From Acidovorax sp. NB1 (lineage in GTDB: Bacteria; Pseudomonadota; Gammaproteobacteria; Burkholderiales; Burkholderiaceae_C): DNA of 64,000 nucleotides. Position numbers and translations under genes: made by a program. The stretch spans positions 496,001 through 560,000 of the forward strand of contig NZ_BJHU01000021.1 of NCBI RefSeq assembly GCF_005405905.1, given 5' to 3'. Under the pieces are notes generated by a model that made no database searches, was not told the DNA's origin, and saw nothing but the letters and a program-made list of their open reading frames with translations. Within the stretch, counting starts at the first letter, position 1. Each line of letters starts with the position of its first letter. Of the stretch, positions 52,351 to 59,413 are shown one piece after another.

Positions 52351-52947
52351 ATGGTCAAGAAACTGCAGAAACTCAGCGCTGACAAGAAAAAGAGCAACGC
52401 CCAACTGTCCAGCACCGTCAAGGACTCCGCCCAGCAGATCTGGCTGGCTGGCCTGGGCGCATTCTCCAAGGCGCAGGAAGAAGGCGGCAAGGTGTTTGAA
52501 GCCCTGGTCAAGGAAGGCCTGACCATCCAGCGCAAGACCCAGGCCGTGGCCGAAGAAAAGATCACCGAAGCCACCAGCCGCGTGACCACCATGGCCAGCG
52601 ACATCGGCTCCAAGGCCCAAGGCCAGTGGGACAAGCTCGAGAACATCTTTGAAGACCGCGTGGCCAAGGCCCTGGCCAAGCTGGGCGTGCCCTCGGCCCG
52701 TGACCTGGAAGCCCTGAGCGCCCGTGTGGACGCCCTGGCCAAGGGCAGCAAGGCAGCGCCTGCCAAGGCTGCAGCCAAGCCTGCCGCCAAGGCACCTGCC
52801 AAGAAGGCGGCTGCAAAGAAGGCCGCCCCCGCCAAGGCTGCCGCCAAGCCCGCCGCCAAAGCACCTGCCAAAAAAGCGGCAGCCAAGAAACCCGCAGCCC
52901 GCGCAGCCGCCGACACCGGCGCCAGCAGCCCTTCGTCGGCCAGCTGA
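52351..52947 (+). CDS. Phasin, PhaF-like with histone-like Lys/Ala tail
   Basis: 198-aa phasin. Residues about 15-130 are the amphipathic helical phasin domain (QQIWLAGLGAFSKAQEEGGKVFEALVKEG, ATSRVTTMASDIGSKAQGQWDKLENIFEDRVAKAL). The tail (135-190) repeats a 23-residue Ala/Lys/Pro unit of KPAAK type twice, resembling PhaF and histone H1-like AlgP tails that bind DNA and tie PHA granules to the nucleoid. A GGAGG ribosome site precedes the ATG, and an intrinsic terminator follows. A lipid-granule role is inferred; no PHA synthase is in the window. Confidence 0.85.
   Translation: MVKKLQKLSADKKKSNAQLSSTVKDSAQQIWLAGLGAFSKAQEEGGKVFEALVKEGLTIQRKTQAVAEEKITEATSRVTTMASDIGSKAQGQWDKLENIFEDRVAKALAKLGVPSARDLEALSARVDALAKGSKAAPAKAAAKPAAKAPAKKAAAKKAAPAKAAAKPAAKAPAKKAAAKKPAARAAADTGASSPSSAS
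52753..52890 (+). repeat. Two tandem 69-bp units in the phasin tail
   Basis: Codons for AAPAKAAAKPAAKAPAKKAA plus AKK occur at 52753-52821 and again at 52822-52890. The protein units are identical while the DNA differs at many third positions, indicating an old duplication kept by protein-level selection. Confidence 0.8.
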
Positions 52948-52995
52948 TTGCCCCCCACCACGGGCAAAGGCGGCTCCACAAACCGCTGACACCTG

Positions 52996-53037
52996 AAAGC
53001 GGCCCACGCGCCACAGCGTGTGGGCCGCTTTTCTTTT
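52996..53037 (+). terminator. Intrinsic terminator after the phasin gene
   Basis: AAAGCGGCCCAC (52996-53007) pairs perfectly with GTGGGCCGCTTT (53020-53031), and is followed by TTCTTTTT. It lies about 50 bp after the phasin stop. Confidence 0.85.
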
Positions 53038-53064
53038 TGGTGAAACCCACGAAGTGCGTTACAA

Positions 53065-53134
53065 GCCATTGCAGGGCAGACCTTGCAGCCCGGCAATGGC
53101 AGCGTGCCGCCATGCCGCAGTGCAGCATGGCGGC
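53065..53134. promoter_or_regulatory. Two adjacent hairpins upstream of the TetR gene
   Basis: GCCATTGC/GCAATGGC (53065-53072 with 53093-53100) and GCCGCCATGC/GCATGGCGGC (53106-53115 with 53125-53134) are perfect stems in the 170 bp between the phasin terminator and the TetR start. They may be operator or leader structures; no direct evidence separates these. Confidence 0.4.
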
Positions 53135-53200
53135 GTGGGTTAGAGTAGCCACCAGAGACACAGCAACAACGATGCACAACGACGCGAAGGGCCCGCACAC

Positions 53201-53863
53201 ATGGTGAAGAAAGCGCCACGCCGCACCGCAGAACGCATTCTGGAAGTCACGCTGGACCTGTTCAACCGGTTCGGCGAACCCAACGTCTCCACCACCCTGA
53301 TTTCGGCCGAGCTGCGCATCAGTCCTGGCAACCTCTACTACCACTACCCCGCCAAGGACGAGCTGATCAACGCGCTGTTTGATCGCTACGAGCGCTCGCT
53401 CACCGAACTGCTGGCCGCCGCCGATGGTGTGCGCAACGTGGAAGACGCCTGGTTCTTCATGCACACGCTGTTCGAGCTGATCTGGCAGTACCGTTTCCTG
53501 TACCGCGACCTGAACGACCTGCTGTCCAAGAACCGGCGCCTGGAAACCCACTTCCAGGCCATCCTCAAGAACAAGACCCGCGCCGTGCGTGCCATGCTCG
53601 ACGGCATGGGCCGTGCAGAAGCCCTGCACATCGACTCGCGCGAGCTGGAGGCCACTGCCACCAGCATGGTGGTGGTGCTCACCTACTGGCTCAGCTTTGA
53701 ATATGTGCGCGACCCACGCCGCGCACTGGAGCCCGAAAGCGCCCAGGCCGCCCTGATGCGGGGCGCCCACCATGTGCTGAACCTGCTCATGCCCTACCTC
53801 GAAAGTGGCCAGCGGGCCCACCTGCTGCAGCTGGTAGGCGCCTACGCGGCGGCCCCAGGCTGA
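53201..53863 (+). CDS. TetR family transcriptional regulator
   Basis: 220-aa TetR-type protein. HTH domain: RTAERILEVTLDLFNRFGEPN, then ISAELRISPGNLYYHYPAKDELINALF, with the GNLYYHY recognition helix typical of the group. The C-terminal domain is helical with SFEYVRDPRRALEPES near residue 165. This subgroup often sits with PHA or lipid genes in Burkholderiales. It lies after the phasin gene and 51 bp before the TPR gene on the same strand. Regulation of phasin or of the divergent reductase is a plausible guess only. Confidence 0.85.
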   Translation: MVKKAPRRTAERILEVTLDLFNRFGEPNVSTTLISAELRISPGNLYYHYPAKDELINALFDRYERSLTELLAAADGVRNVEDAWFFMHTLFELIWQYRFLYRDLNDLLSKNRRLETHFQAILKNKTRAVRAMLDGMGRAEALHIDSRELEATATSMVVVLTYWLSFEYVRDPRRALEPESAQAALMRGAHHVLNLLMPYLESGQRAHLLQLVGAYAAAPG

Positions 53864-53914
53864 CACAGCCACCCGCCACAGATCCCCCAACAAGAACTCC
53901 CGGAGACACACACC

Positions 53915-54688
53915 ATGGCCAAATGGACCCCCTTCCCCCACGCTGGCGACTACCCGTTCGACGCCGCGAGCGTCAAGAAGCATTGGGCACGACTGCATGG
54001 CGGTGATGCCGAACCCTGCCCCAAGGACACCGCCGTGCTGGAAGCCTGGGCGCTGTTCCACAGCGGCGATTTTGAAAAAGCCGCTGCCGCAGGCCTGGCC
54101 GCAGGCGGCGCAGGCATCACCGTGGCCAACAAGGCCACCTCCATCTACGCCAACTACCTGGAGCCCAAAGAGAAGACCCGCCTAGACCTGTTCACCCAGG
54201 TGGCCGAGCGTGCCGAGGCCCAGGCCAGCGAAGACCCGAACAACGCCAATGCCTGGTACTGGCACGCCTATGCGCTGGGCCGCTACAGCCAGGGCATCAG
54301 CGTGGCCAAAGCACTGGCGCAGGGCCTGGGCGGCAAGGTGAAGGAGTCGCTGGAAAAGGCCATCGCCCTGTCGCCCAAACACGCCGACGCACGCATCGCG
54401 CTGGGCGCCTTCCATGCCGAGGTGATCGACAAAGTGGGCTCGCTGATTGGCGGGATGACCTACGGCGCCAAAAAGGACACGGGCCTCAAGCTGTTCCAGG
54501 AAGCGCTCAAGCTCAACTCCGGCTCGGCCATTGCGATGATCGAATACGCCAACGCACTCGTCATGCTGGAAGGCGACAAGAAGATGAAGGAAGCCACCGC
54601 GCTGTACGAAAAAGCCGCCGCCGCCGAGCCCATGGATGCCATGGAGCGGCTGGACGTGGAAATGGCGCGGAGTGAACTAGAGGAGTAA
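53915..54688 (+). CDS. TPR-containing hypothetical protein
   Basis: 257-aa cytoplasmic protein without signal peptide. TPR-like helices are visible: AVLEAWALFHSGDFEKAAAAGLAAG, NANAWYWHAYALGRYSQGISVAKAL, VKESLEKAIALSPKHADARIALGAFHAEV and GLKLFQEALKLNSGSAIAMIEYANALVML. Close relatives occur in Comamonadaceae, but no function is known to me. A GGAG site lies 11 bases before the ATG. Probably transcribed with the TetR gene. Its stop codon is followed at once by the dispersed post-stop repeat (54689-54780). Confidence 0.75.
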   Translation: MAKWTPFPHAGDYPFDAASVKKHWARLHGGDAEPCPKDTAVLEAWALFHSGDFEKAAAAGLAAGGAGITVANKATSIYANYLEPKEKTRLDLFTQVAERAEAQASEDPNNANAWYWHAYALGRYSQGISVAKALAQGLGGKVKESLEKAIALSPKHADARIALGAFHAEVIDKVGSLIGGMTYGAKKDTGLKLFQEALKLNSGSAIAMIEYANALVMLEGDKKMKEATALYEKAAAAEPMDAMERLDVEMARSELEE

Positions 54689-54780
54689 CCCCCTGAGGCG
54701 CTTCGCGCCCGCAAGCGAAACGTCGCCTTTGCGGCTTGGCGGCCCTTGCGCGGTGGCACTGGCTTGGGCCACGCCGGTAT
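54689..54780 (+). repeat. Post-stop repeat, copy 1
   Basis: It begins directly after the TAA of the TPR gene with CCCCCTGAGGCGCTTCGCGC, and ends near GGCACTGGCTTGGGCC. Two further copies lie directly after the stops of the LysM gene and the asparaginase gene, in the same orientation relative to the gene. This copy lacks the central CCCCC/GGGGG hairpin of the others. Confidence 0.7.
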
Positions 54781-54846
54781 CTCAAGCAGCACCCACGACA
54801 AGCGCTGGCTCAGCAGCAGCCACAACGTTGGCACGGACTTACGTCC

Positions 54847-55614
54847 TCAGCCCCCAAAGCGCCGCGCGGCAATCTCCAGCAGCCCGTCAAAAATCAGGTT
54901 GTCCACCAGTTCGAACGGCCGCGTCATGCTGGGTGCCATCTTCCAGCCTGCACCGCCGGTCATGATGCAGGCGGGCTCCTGGCTGCAGTGCTCTAGCAGG
55001 TGCTGGTACATGCGCTCCACGGCCCCTGCGATGGCGTAGGTGCCACCGCTGGTCAGGGCGTCGCTGGTGTTGGTGGGGAAGGGGCGCACTTCGCCCGTGG
55101 GCACATGCAGGCCGGCGGTGCCGGTCTCCAGCGCGCGCAGCATGATGCCGTGACCGGGCAGGATCAGGCCGCCCATGAAGCGGCCTTCGGTGTCGATGCA
55201 CTCCACCGTCACAGCCGTGCCAACCATCACCACCACCAGCGGCCGCGCGGGCCCGCGTGCCAGCACATGGTGGCGCGCGCCGATCATGGCCACCCAGCGG
55301 TCCGAACCCAGACGCGAGGGGTGGTCGTAACCATTGGTCAGCCCCGCCTCCTGCGTCGAAGACACCACCCAGGATGGGGCCACGTCCCACAGCTCCATCT
55401 GTTCCTGCACCCGGCGCTTGACGGCATCCCCCGCCACCACGCAACCCAGCATGCGCGTCGGATGCGGCAGCGATGCCCAGCTGCCTTCAGCCAGGCGATC
55501 GATGTGGTCAAGGAACTCGGCGCCATGCGCAATCAGCGCAGCCCCGGGGCGGGGAGCGTCGTACAACGCCCATTTGAGACGGGTGTTACCGACGTCGATG
55601 GCCAGAAAAGTCAT
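54847..55614 (-). CDS. coaX: Type III pantothenate kinase
   Basis: 255-aa kinase of the CoaX type, first step of coenzyme A synthesis. The ASKHA-fold motifs are visible: phosphate-1 [17 protein letters not shown], pantothenate site [12 protein letters not shown], phosphate-2 [19 protein letters not shown] with GGLILPG, and adenosine [10 protein letters not shown]. The ATG at 55614 (MTFLAIDVG) is chosen since the fold begins there. birA, its common neighbour, is not present beside it. Confidence 0.94.
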   Translation of the reverse strand: MTFLAIDVGNTRLKWALYDAPRPGAALIAHGAEFLDHIDRLAEGSWASLPHPTRMLGCVVAGDAVKRRVQEQMELWDVAPSWVVSSTQEAGLTNGYDHPSRLGSDRWVAMIGARHHVLARGPARPLVVVMVGTAVTVECIDTEGRFMGGLILPGHGIMLRALETGTAGLHVPTGEVRPFPTNTSDALTSGGTYAIAGAVERMYQHLLEHCSQEPACIMTGGAGWKMAPSMTRPFELVDNLIFDGLLEIAARRFGG

Positions 55615-55784
55615 GCGGCGGATTATCCCGAGTTTTGGAATCGGGGCTGATCCCGCCGAGACAGCCCCACAGCGGCCCACACGGGAATGTGAAAAATCGT
55701 TTCACGCCCTCTGTCTGACACGGGCCCGCCCCCCATTGCCGCTACATTGGTCTCTCCTTTTTCTGCAACCTCAGGAGGTACGAC

Positions 55785-56270
55785 ATGGGTCTTTTCAGTT
55801 TCATCAAGGAAGCCGGTGAAAAGCTGTTTGGCGGCAAGGATGCGCAGGCGGCCACCGCCGCCACTCCCACACAGGATGAACTCAACGCCAAGGCGAGCAA
55901 GGCCATCGAGACCTACATCGCCGCGCAAAACCTGGGCGCCAGCAATGTGCAGGTGGCCTTTCAGGGCCCCGAAGGCAAGGTCACGGTGAAGGGCACCGCC
56001 CCCACCCAGGCTGCCAAGGAGAAGATCACCTTGTGCTGTGGCAACGTGGCCAGCGTGACCAGCGTCGAGAACCAGATGGAGGTCACCAACCCCGAGCCCG
56101 AAGCCCAGTACCACGACGTGGTGCGCGGCGACACGCTGAGCGCCATTGCCAAGAAGTTCTACGGCGACGCCAACAAGTACCCCGTGATCTTCGAGGCCAA
56201 CAAGCCCATGCTGAGCCACCCCGACAAAATCTACCCCGGCCAGAAGCTGCGCATCCCTGGATTGAAGTAA
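55785..56270 (+). CDS. BON and LysM domain protein, Kbp/YgaU-like
   Basis: 161-aa protein. After a short amphipathic start (MGLFSFIKEAGEKLFGG) comes a BON domain (about 30-98: KASKAIETYIAAQNLGASNVQVAF, GKVTVKGTAPTQAAKEKI) and a C-terminal LysM (about 108-159: HDVVRGDTLSAIAKKFYGDANKYPVIFEANK, IYPGQKLRIP). It matches the E. coli Kbp potassium-binding and stress protein in domain order and size. AGGAGG ribosome site before the ATG. The post-stop repeat follows. Confidence 0.88.
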   Translation: MGLFSFIKEAGEKLFGGKDAQAATAATPTQDELNAKASKAIETYIAAQNLGASNVQVAFQGPEGKVTVKGTAPTQAAKEKITLCCGNVASVTSVENQMEVTNPEPEAQYHDVVRGDTLSAIAKKFYGDANKYPVIFEANKPMLSHPDKIYPGQKLRIPGLK

Positions 56271-56370
56271 CCCCCTGAGCCGCTGCGCGTCCTCCCCCAA
56301 GGGGGACGCACCCAGTGGCCCGGCGAAGCCGGTTCCACGGGTGCACTGGCTGCGGGCGGGGGTGGTGCGA
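56271..56370 (+). repeat. Post-stop repeat, copy 2
   Basis: Starts right after the TAA of the LysM gene: CCCCCTGAGCCGCTGCGCGT, then a CCCCC-AA-GGGGG hairpin and CGCACCCAGTGGC, ending near GGGTGCACTGGCTGCGGG. The hairpin might end the LysM transcript although no T-run follows. Confidence 0.7.
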
Positions 56371-56434
56371 AAGCCTGTGGGAACGGGCTGCAACGAAGGC
56401 AGTCCCAGCGACGCCGCAAGGCAGATTTCAAGCC

Positions 56435-56479
56435 AAAATAGCTGCTACCGCTTGATAGAAAAGCGCTGGCAGCTATTTT
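56435..56479. repeat. Near-perfect GCTATT hairpin element
   Basis: Arms AAAATAGCTGCTACCGCTT (56435-56453) and AAGCGCTGGCAGCTATTTT (56461-56479) pair with two mismatches around loop GATAGAA. It sits between convergent LysM and rhodanese genes, 11 bp from the rhodanese stop, and could act as a two-way terminator. Confidence 0.8.
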
Positions 56480-56489
56480 TTTAGGAGCA

Positions 56490-56906
56490 TCAACTCTGTT
56501 TCCACGGCAGGCCGTGGAAGCGCCAGCCGCCTCGCTGGCCGCGGTGGCCCTCTGCGTCGGGGTCGCCCTCGAAGCCTTCGAGGATGTTGTAGGCGGTGAG
56601 GCCCAGCTCGGTCGCGCGGCGCGCAGCGGCGATGGAGCGCACGCCGCTGCGGCACAGCAGCACCGCAGGCGTGCCAGCAGGCACGGCGGCGCGCATCTGG
56701 GCATCAAAGTCAGCATTCATCGCCATGCCGGGCCACTGTTTCCACGCCACGGCGGCAGCACCGGGCACCCGGCCCACCCACTCGCGCTCGGCGTCGCTGC
56801 GCACATCCACCAGCACGGCCTGCCCGGCCTGCACCCACTGCCAGGCCTGCTGGGGCGTGATGTCACCGGCATAGCCGTCGGCGGGAGAAATCTTGGCTTC
56901 GGTCAT
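56490..56906 (-). CDS. Rhodanese-like domain protein
   Basis: 138-aa single-domain rhodanese (sulfurtransferase). Features: VDVRSDAEREWVGRVPGA near residues 33-50 and the active-site loop CRSGVRS with catalytic Cys (about residue 85). The C-terminal stretch YNILEGFEGDPDAEGHRG is typical for this small beta-proteobacterial type. No signal peptide. It starts 15 bp after the metallopeptidase stop, same strand, likely one operon with it. Confidence 0.88.
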   Translation of the reverse strand: MTEAKISPADGYAGDITPQQAWQWVQAGQAVLVDVRSDAEREWVGRVPGAAAVAWKQWPGMAMNADFDAQMRAAVPAGTPAVLLCRSGVRSIAAARRATELGLTAYNILEGFEGDPDAEGHRGQRGGWRFHGLPWKQS

Positions 56907-56921
56907 CGTCAGAGTCCTTCG

Positions 56922-57890
56922 TCAATCCCACAAGGGGGCGGGTTCTTCACGGAGATGGCTGCGCAGTTGCGCATAGTCGGGCACCACAGTCGCAACCGTG
57001 TCCCAAAAGCGCGGGCTGTGGTCCATCACGCGCAGGTGGGCCAGCTCATGCGCCACCACGTAGTCGATGATGGCCGGGCGGTAGTGCAGCAACCGCCAGT
57101 TCAGGCGGATGGCGCCATCGGCCTTGGCGCTGCCCCAGCGGGTGTTGGCGCTCGACAGCCGCAGGCTGGCCCAGCGCACGCCCAGGAGCGGCGCAAAGTG
57201 GTCCAGCCGCTCGGTGAAGTGGCGGCGCGCGTCGCGCATCAGCCAGGCCTGCACGGCGTCGCGGATCTGCGCGGGGCTGGCGCTGTGGGGCAGGCCGATG
57301 TGCAGGCTGTCGCCCTGCCCTGCCGCTACCACCAGCGCCCCGCCCTTGCCCGCAAAGCCGTGGCTGGGGTCCAGCACCACCGTCAAGGGCTCGCCCAGGT
57401 AGGGCAGCACGGCGCCATGGGCCCAGACGATGCGGCCGCCTTCCATGCGCTGCTGGCGCTCGCGCGCCTCGCCCAGCTTGCGCAGGATCCAGTCGGATTT
57501 TTCGCGCAGCGCAGAATCCACTGCGCCCAGCGTGACCCAGCTGGGCGCACGCACCGACAGCCCGTCAACCCCCACCGTGAACCCGATGCTGCGGCGCCGC
57601 GCGCGCTGCAGGGCATAGGCCACGACGGCATCGCCCAGCAGCAGCTCGCGATTGGCCTGCGGGTGGCGGAATTCAGCGGGTGACAGCAGGGAAGGCAGCG
57701 GCACCGCCGGAGGCGCCGGGATGGAGGGGCGGTTTACTATATTTTTAGGAGCAATCAGCGCTTGCCCATCAGGCGCAGAGGGCATTTTGGGCTTGGTATC
57801 CGGCACGCCCGCAGCTGGGGCCAACGGTGCTGGCTCCGCAGCGGCAGGCGGGTCAAACAAGTCCAGCGCCAGTTGCACAAGCCGCTGCAT
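56922..57890 (-). CDS. YgjP-like zinc metallopeptidase domain protein
   Basis: 322-aa protein. The C-terminal half carries the YgjP/SprT-like zinc motif HELAHLRVMDHSPRFW (His-Glu-x-x-His plus later His), preceded by VGVDGLSVRAPSWVTLGAVDSALREK. The first about 80 residues are a Pro/Ala-rich linker after MQRLVQLALDLFDPP. The part encoding APDGQALIAPKNIVN coincides with a copy of the dispersed hairpin element (57735-57775), so this linker was lengthened by the repeat in frame. The ATG at 57890 is chosen because the longer frame overlaps plsC. Same-strand neighbours are plsC and the rhodanese gene. Confidence 0.82.
   Translation of the reverse strand: MQRLVQLALDLFDPPAAAEPAPLAPAAGVPDTKPKMPSAPDGQALIAPKNIVNRPSIPAPPAVPLPSLLSPAEFRHPQANRELLLGDAVVAYALQRARRRSIGFTVGVDGLSVRAPSWVTLGAVDSALREKSDWILRKLGEARERQQRMEGGRIVWAHGAVLPYLGEPLTVVLDPSHGFAGKGGALVVAAGQGDSLHIGLPHSASPAQIRDAVQAWLMRDARRHFTERLDHFAPLLGVRWASLRLSSANTRWGSAKADGAIRLNWRLLHYRPAIIDYVVAHELAHLRVMDHSPRFWDTVATVVPDYAQLRSHLREEPAPLWD
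57735..57775 (-). repeat. GCTATT element embedded in a peptidase linker
   Basis: TACTATATTTTTAGGAGCAA then TCAGCGCTTGCCCATCAGGCG matches the other copies (TTTTTAGGAGC end, AGCGCTTG-CCATCA-GGCGC core) and is read in frame on the minus strand. Confidence 0.65.
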
Positions 57891-57900
57891 CACGGTGGGC

Positions 57901-58686
57901 TTACTTCCCGCTCGGGGCGGCCCCATTGGCCGCAGGGGCCGCGGGGGTTGCCGGATAGGCCCCGGGGTCCAGGCGGCGCATTTCGGCTTCGATCCAGGCC
58001 TCCACCTCGCGCATCAGTTCATCGGGCTCGCGACCCACGCTGGAGATGGGTTGGCCAATCGACACTTCCACCAGGCCCGGCCGCTTGACGAAGGCCTTGC
58101 GAGGCCACACCTTGGCCGAGGTGACGGCAATCGGCACCACGGGCGCGCCCGTGTCGATGGCCAAGCGCGTGCCGCCGGTTTTGTACTGGCCCTTCTGCCC
58201 GCGCGCGATGCGCGTGCCCTCGGGGAACATGATGATCCAGATGCCCTTGGCCAGCAGGTCCTTGCCTTGCTGCACCACCTTGTTGAAGGCCTGGGTGCGC
58301 TGGCTGCGGTCGATGTGGATCATGTCCAGCCGCCCGATGGCCCAGCCGAAGAAGGGCACATAGAGCAGCTCCTTCTTGAACACGTAGGCCAGGGGGTGCG
58401 GCATGATCGTCGGCATCAGGAAGGTCTCGAACGTGGACTGGTGCTTGACCAGCAGCACCGCCCCGGCGTTCTCGCCCTGGGGCAGGTGCTCCATGCCGGT
58501 GATCTCCACCCGGATGCCCAGGATCACCCGCGCACCGCTGATGCACAGCGACAGCCAAGCCCGCGCGATGCGGTACAGCGGTAGGCCGCGCACACCGAGC
58601 AAGGTGCCCAGCATGATGGCCAGGGCGTAAGGCACCACGGTGATGCCCATCCAGAGAAGGTGAATAACGGAACGGAGAAAGGCCAT
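57901..58686 (-). CDS. plsC: 1-acyl-sn-glycerol-3-phosphate acyltransferase
   Basis: 261-aa membrane-associated acyltransferase of phospholipid synthesis. N-terminal helix VIHLLWMGITVVPYALAIML, catalytic KHQSTFETF (HX4E), substrate motif MFPEGTRIARGQKGQYK and VPIAVTSAKVWPRK. The ATG at 58686 (MAFLRSVIH) is taken as start; an upstream frame (58725) would add residues encoded entirely by a dispersed hairpin element, so it is judged not translated. It lies between gmhB and the metallopeptidase gene. Confidence 0.92.
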   Translation of the reverse strand: MAFLRSVIHLLWMGITVVPYALAIMLGTLLGVRGLPLYRIARAWLSLCISGARVILGIRVEITGMEHLPQGENAGAVLLVKHQSTFETFLMPTIMPHPLAYVFKKELLYVPFFGWAIGRLDMIHIDRSQRTQAFNKVVQQGKDLLAKGIWIIMFPEGTRIARGQKGQYKTGGTRLAIDTGAPVVPIAVTSAKVWPRKAFVKRPGLVEVSIGQPISSVGREPDELMREVEAWIEAEMRRLDPGAYPATPAAPAANGAAPSGK

Positions 58687-58687
58687 T

Positions 58688-58750
58688 TTTGATGGTTTTT
58701 TAGGCCGCCACCGCCTGTCCATCAAGCGATTACAGCTATTGAATTGATAG
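58688..58750 (-). repeat. GCTATT hairpin element, full copy
   Basis: Read on the minus strand, TACTATCAATTCAATAGCTG continues into CGCTTGATGGACAGGCGGTG and ends TAAAAAACCATCAAA. This aligns over the whole length with 781-840. It fills the gap between gmhB and plsC. Confidence 0.75.
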
Positions 58751-58752
58751 TA

Positions 58753-59364
58753 TCAGGAGGCCAGGCCACCCACAGCAGGCAAGGGCGTGGCCGCAAGCGG
58801 TGGCGCCGTGGCAGGCACCGCAGGCAACAGCTGGTCCACAAAATCCCCCAGGCTGGCATGCACACGCAGACCTGGCGGCAGCCCTGCTGGCAGGGGCCCC
58901 ACCGGGTGCAGCTGCGCCGACTGCCCCGTGCACACCAGGTGCAGTTGCGCGCCCAGTGCGGCACCCGCCTGCAGGTGCGCCACACAGCTGCCCACCACCT
59001 GCACGTCGTGGCGCTCCACGCCGTAGCGGTCGCTGATCTGCTCCAGCAGACCCGGTGCAGGTTTGCGGCAGGTGCATTCTTCGTCGGCCGCGTGGGGGCA
59101 GTAGAAAACGGCGTCGATGCGCCCGCCCACGGCCGCCACCTGCCGGTGCATCTTGGCGTGGATGGCGTTGAGCGCCACCACGTCAAACAGCCCGCGCCCC
59201 AGCCCCGGCTGGTTGGTGGCCACCACCACATGCCAGCCCGCGTGATTGAGCCGCGCAATGGCTTCGAGTGCACCGGGCACGGCCGTCCACTCGTCGGCCG
59301 AGGTGATGTAGTCCTCCCCCAGCGGGTTGAGGGTGCCGTCGCGGTCCAGGATGACGAGTTTCAT
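58753..59364 (-). CDS. gmhB: D-glycero-beta-D-manno-heptose 1,7-bisphosphate 7-phosphatase, HAD family, variant active site
   Basis: 203-aa HAD phosphatase of LPS heptose synthesis. Motif I is ILDRDGTLN with both Asp; motif II is VVATNQPGLGRGLFD; the zinc Cys cluster is CPHAADEECTCRKPAPG with the motif III Lys. Motif IV is unusual. Where relatives have a metal-binding GDS..D, this protein reads VGSCVAHLQAGAALGA, without either Asp. The C terminus (about 150-203) has a low-complexity Pro/Leu/Ala tail. The name rests on overall similarity; activity may be changed. Between glyS and plsC on the minus strand, a usual location in Burkholderiales. Confidence 0.8.
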   Translation of the reverse strand: MKLVILDRDGTLNPLGEDYITSADEWTAVPGALEAIARLNHAGWHVVVATNQPGLGRGLFDVVALNAIHAKMHRQVAAVGGRIDAVFYCPHAADEECTCRKPAPGLLEQISDRYGVERHDVQVVGSCVAHLQAGAALGAQLHLVCTGQSAQLHPVGPLPAGLPPGLRVHASLGDFVDQLLPAVPATAPPLAATPLPAVGGLAS

Positions 59365-59413
59365 AGGAGGGGGTGCCTTGTGGAAACAGACCGCCAGCCT
59401 ATCAGCCCCGGGA

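Noticed and set aside
52753..52890. Phasin tail as a separate histone H1-like gene
   Set aside because: The tail is in frame with the phasin domain with no internal start or ribosome site, and PhaF proteins have this architecture.
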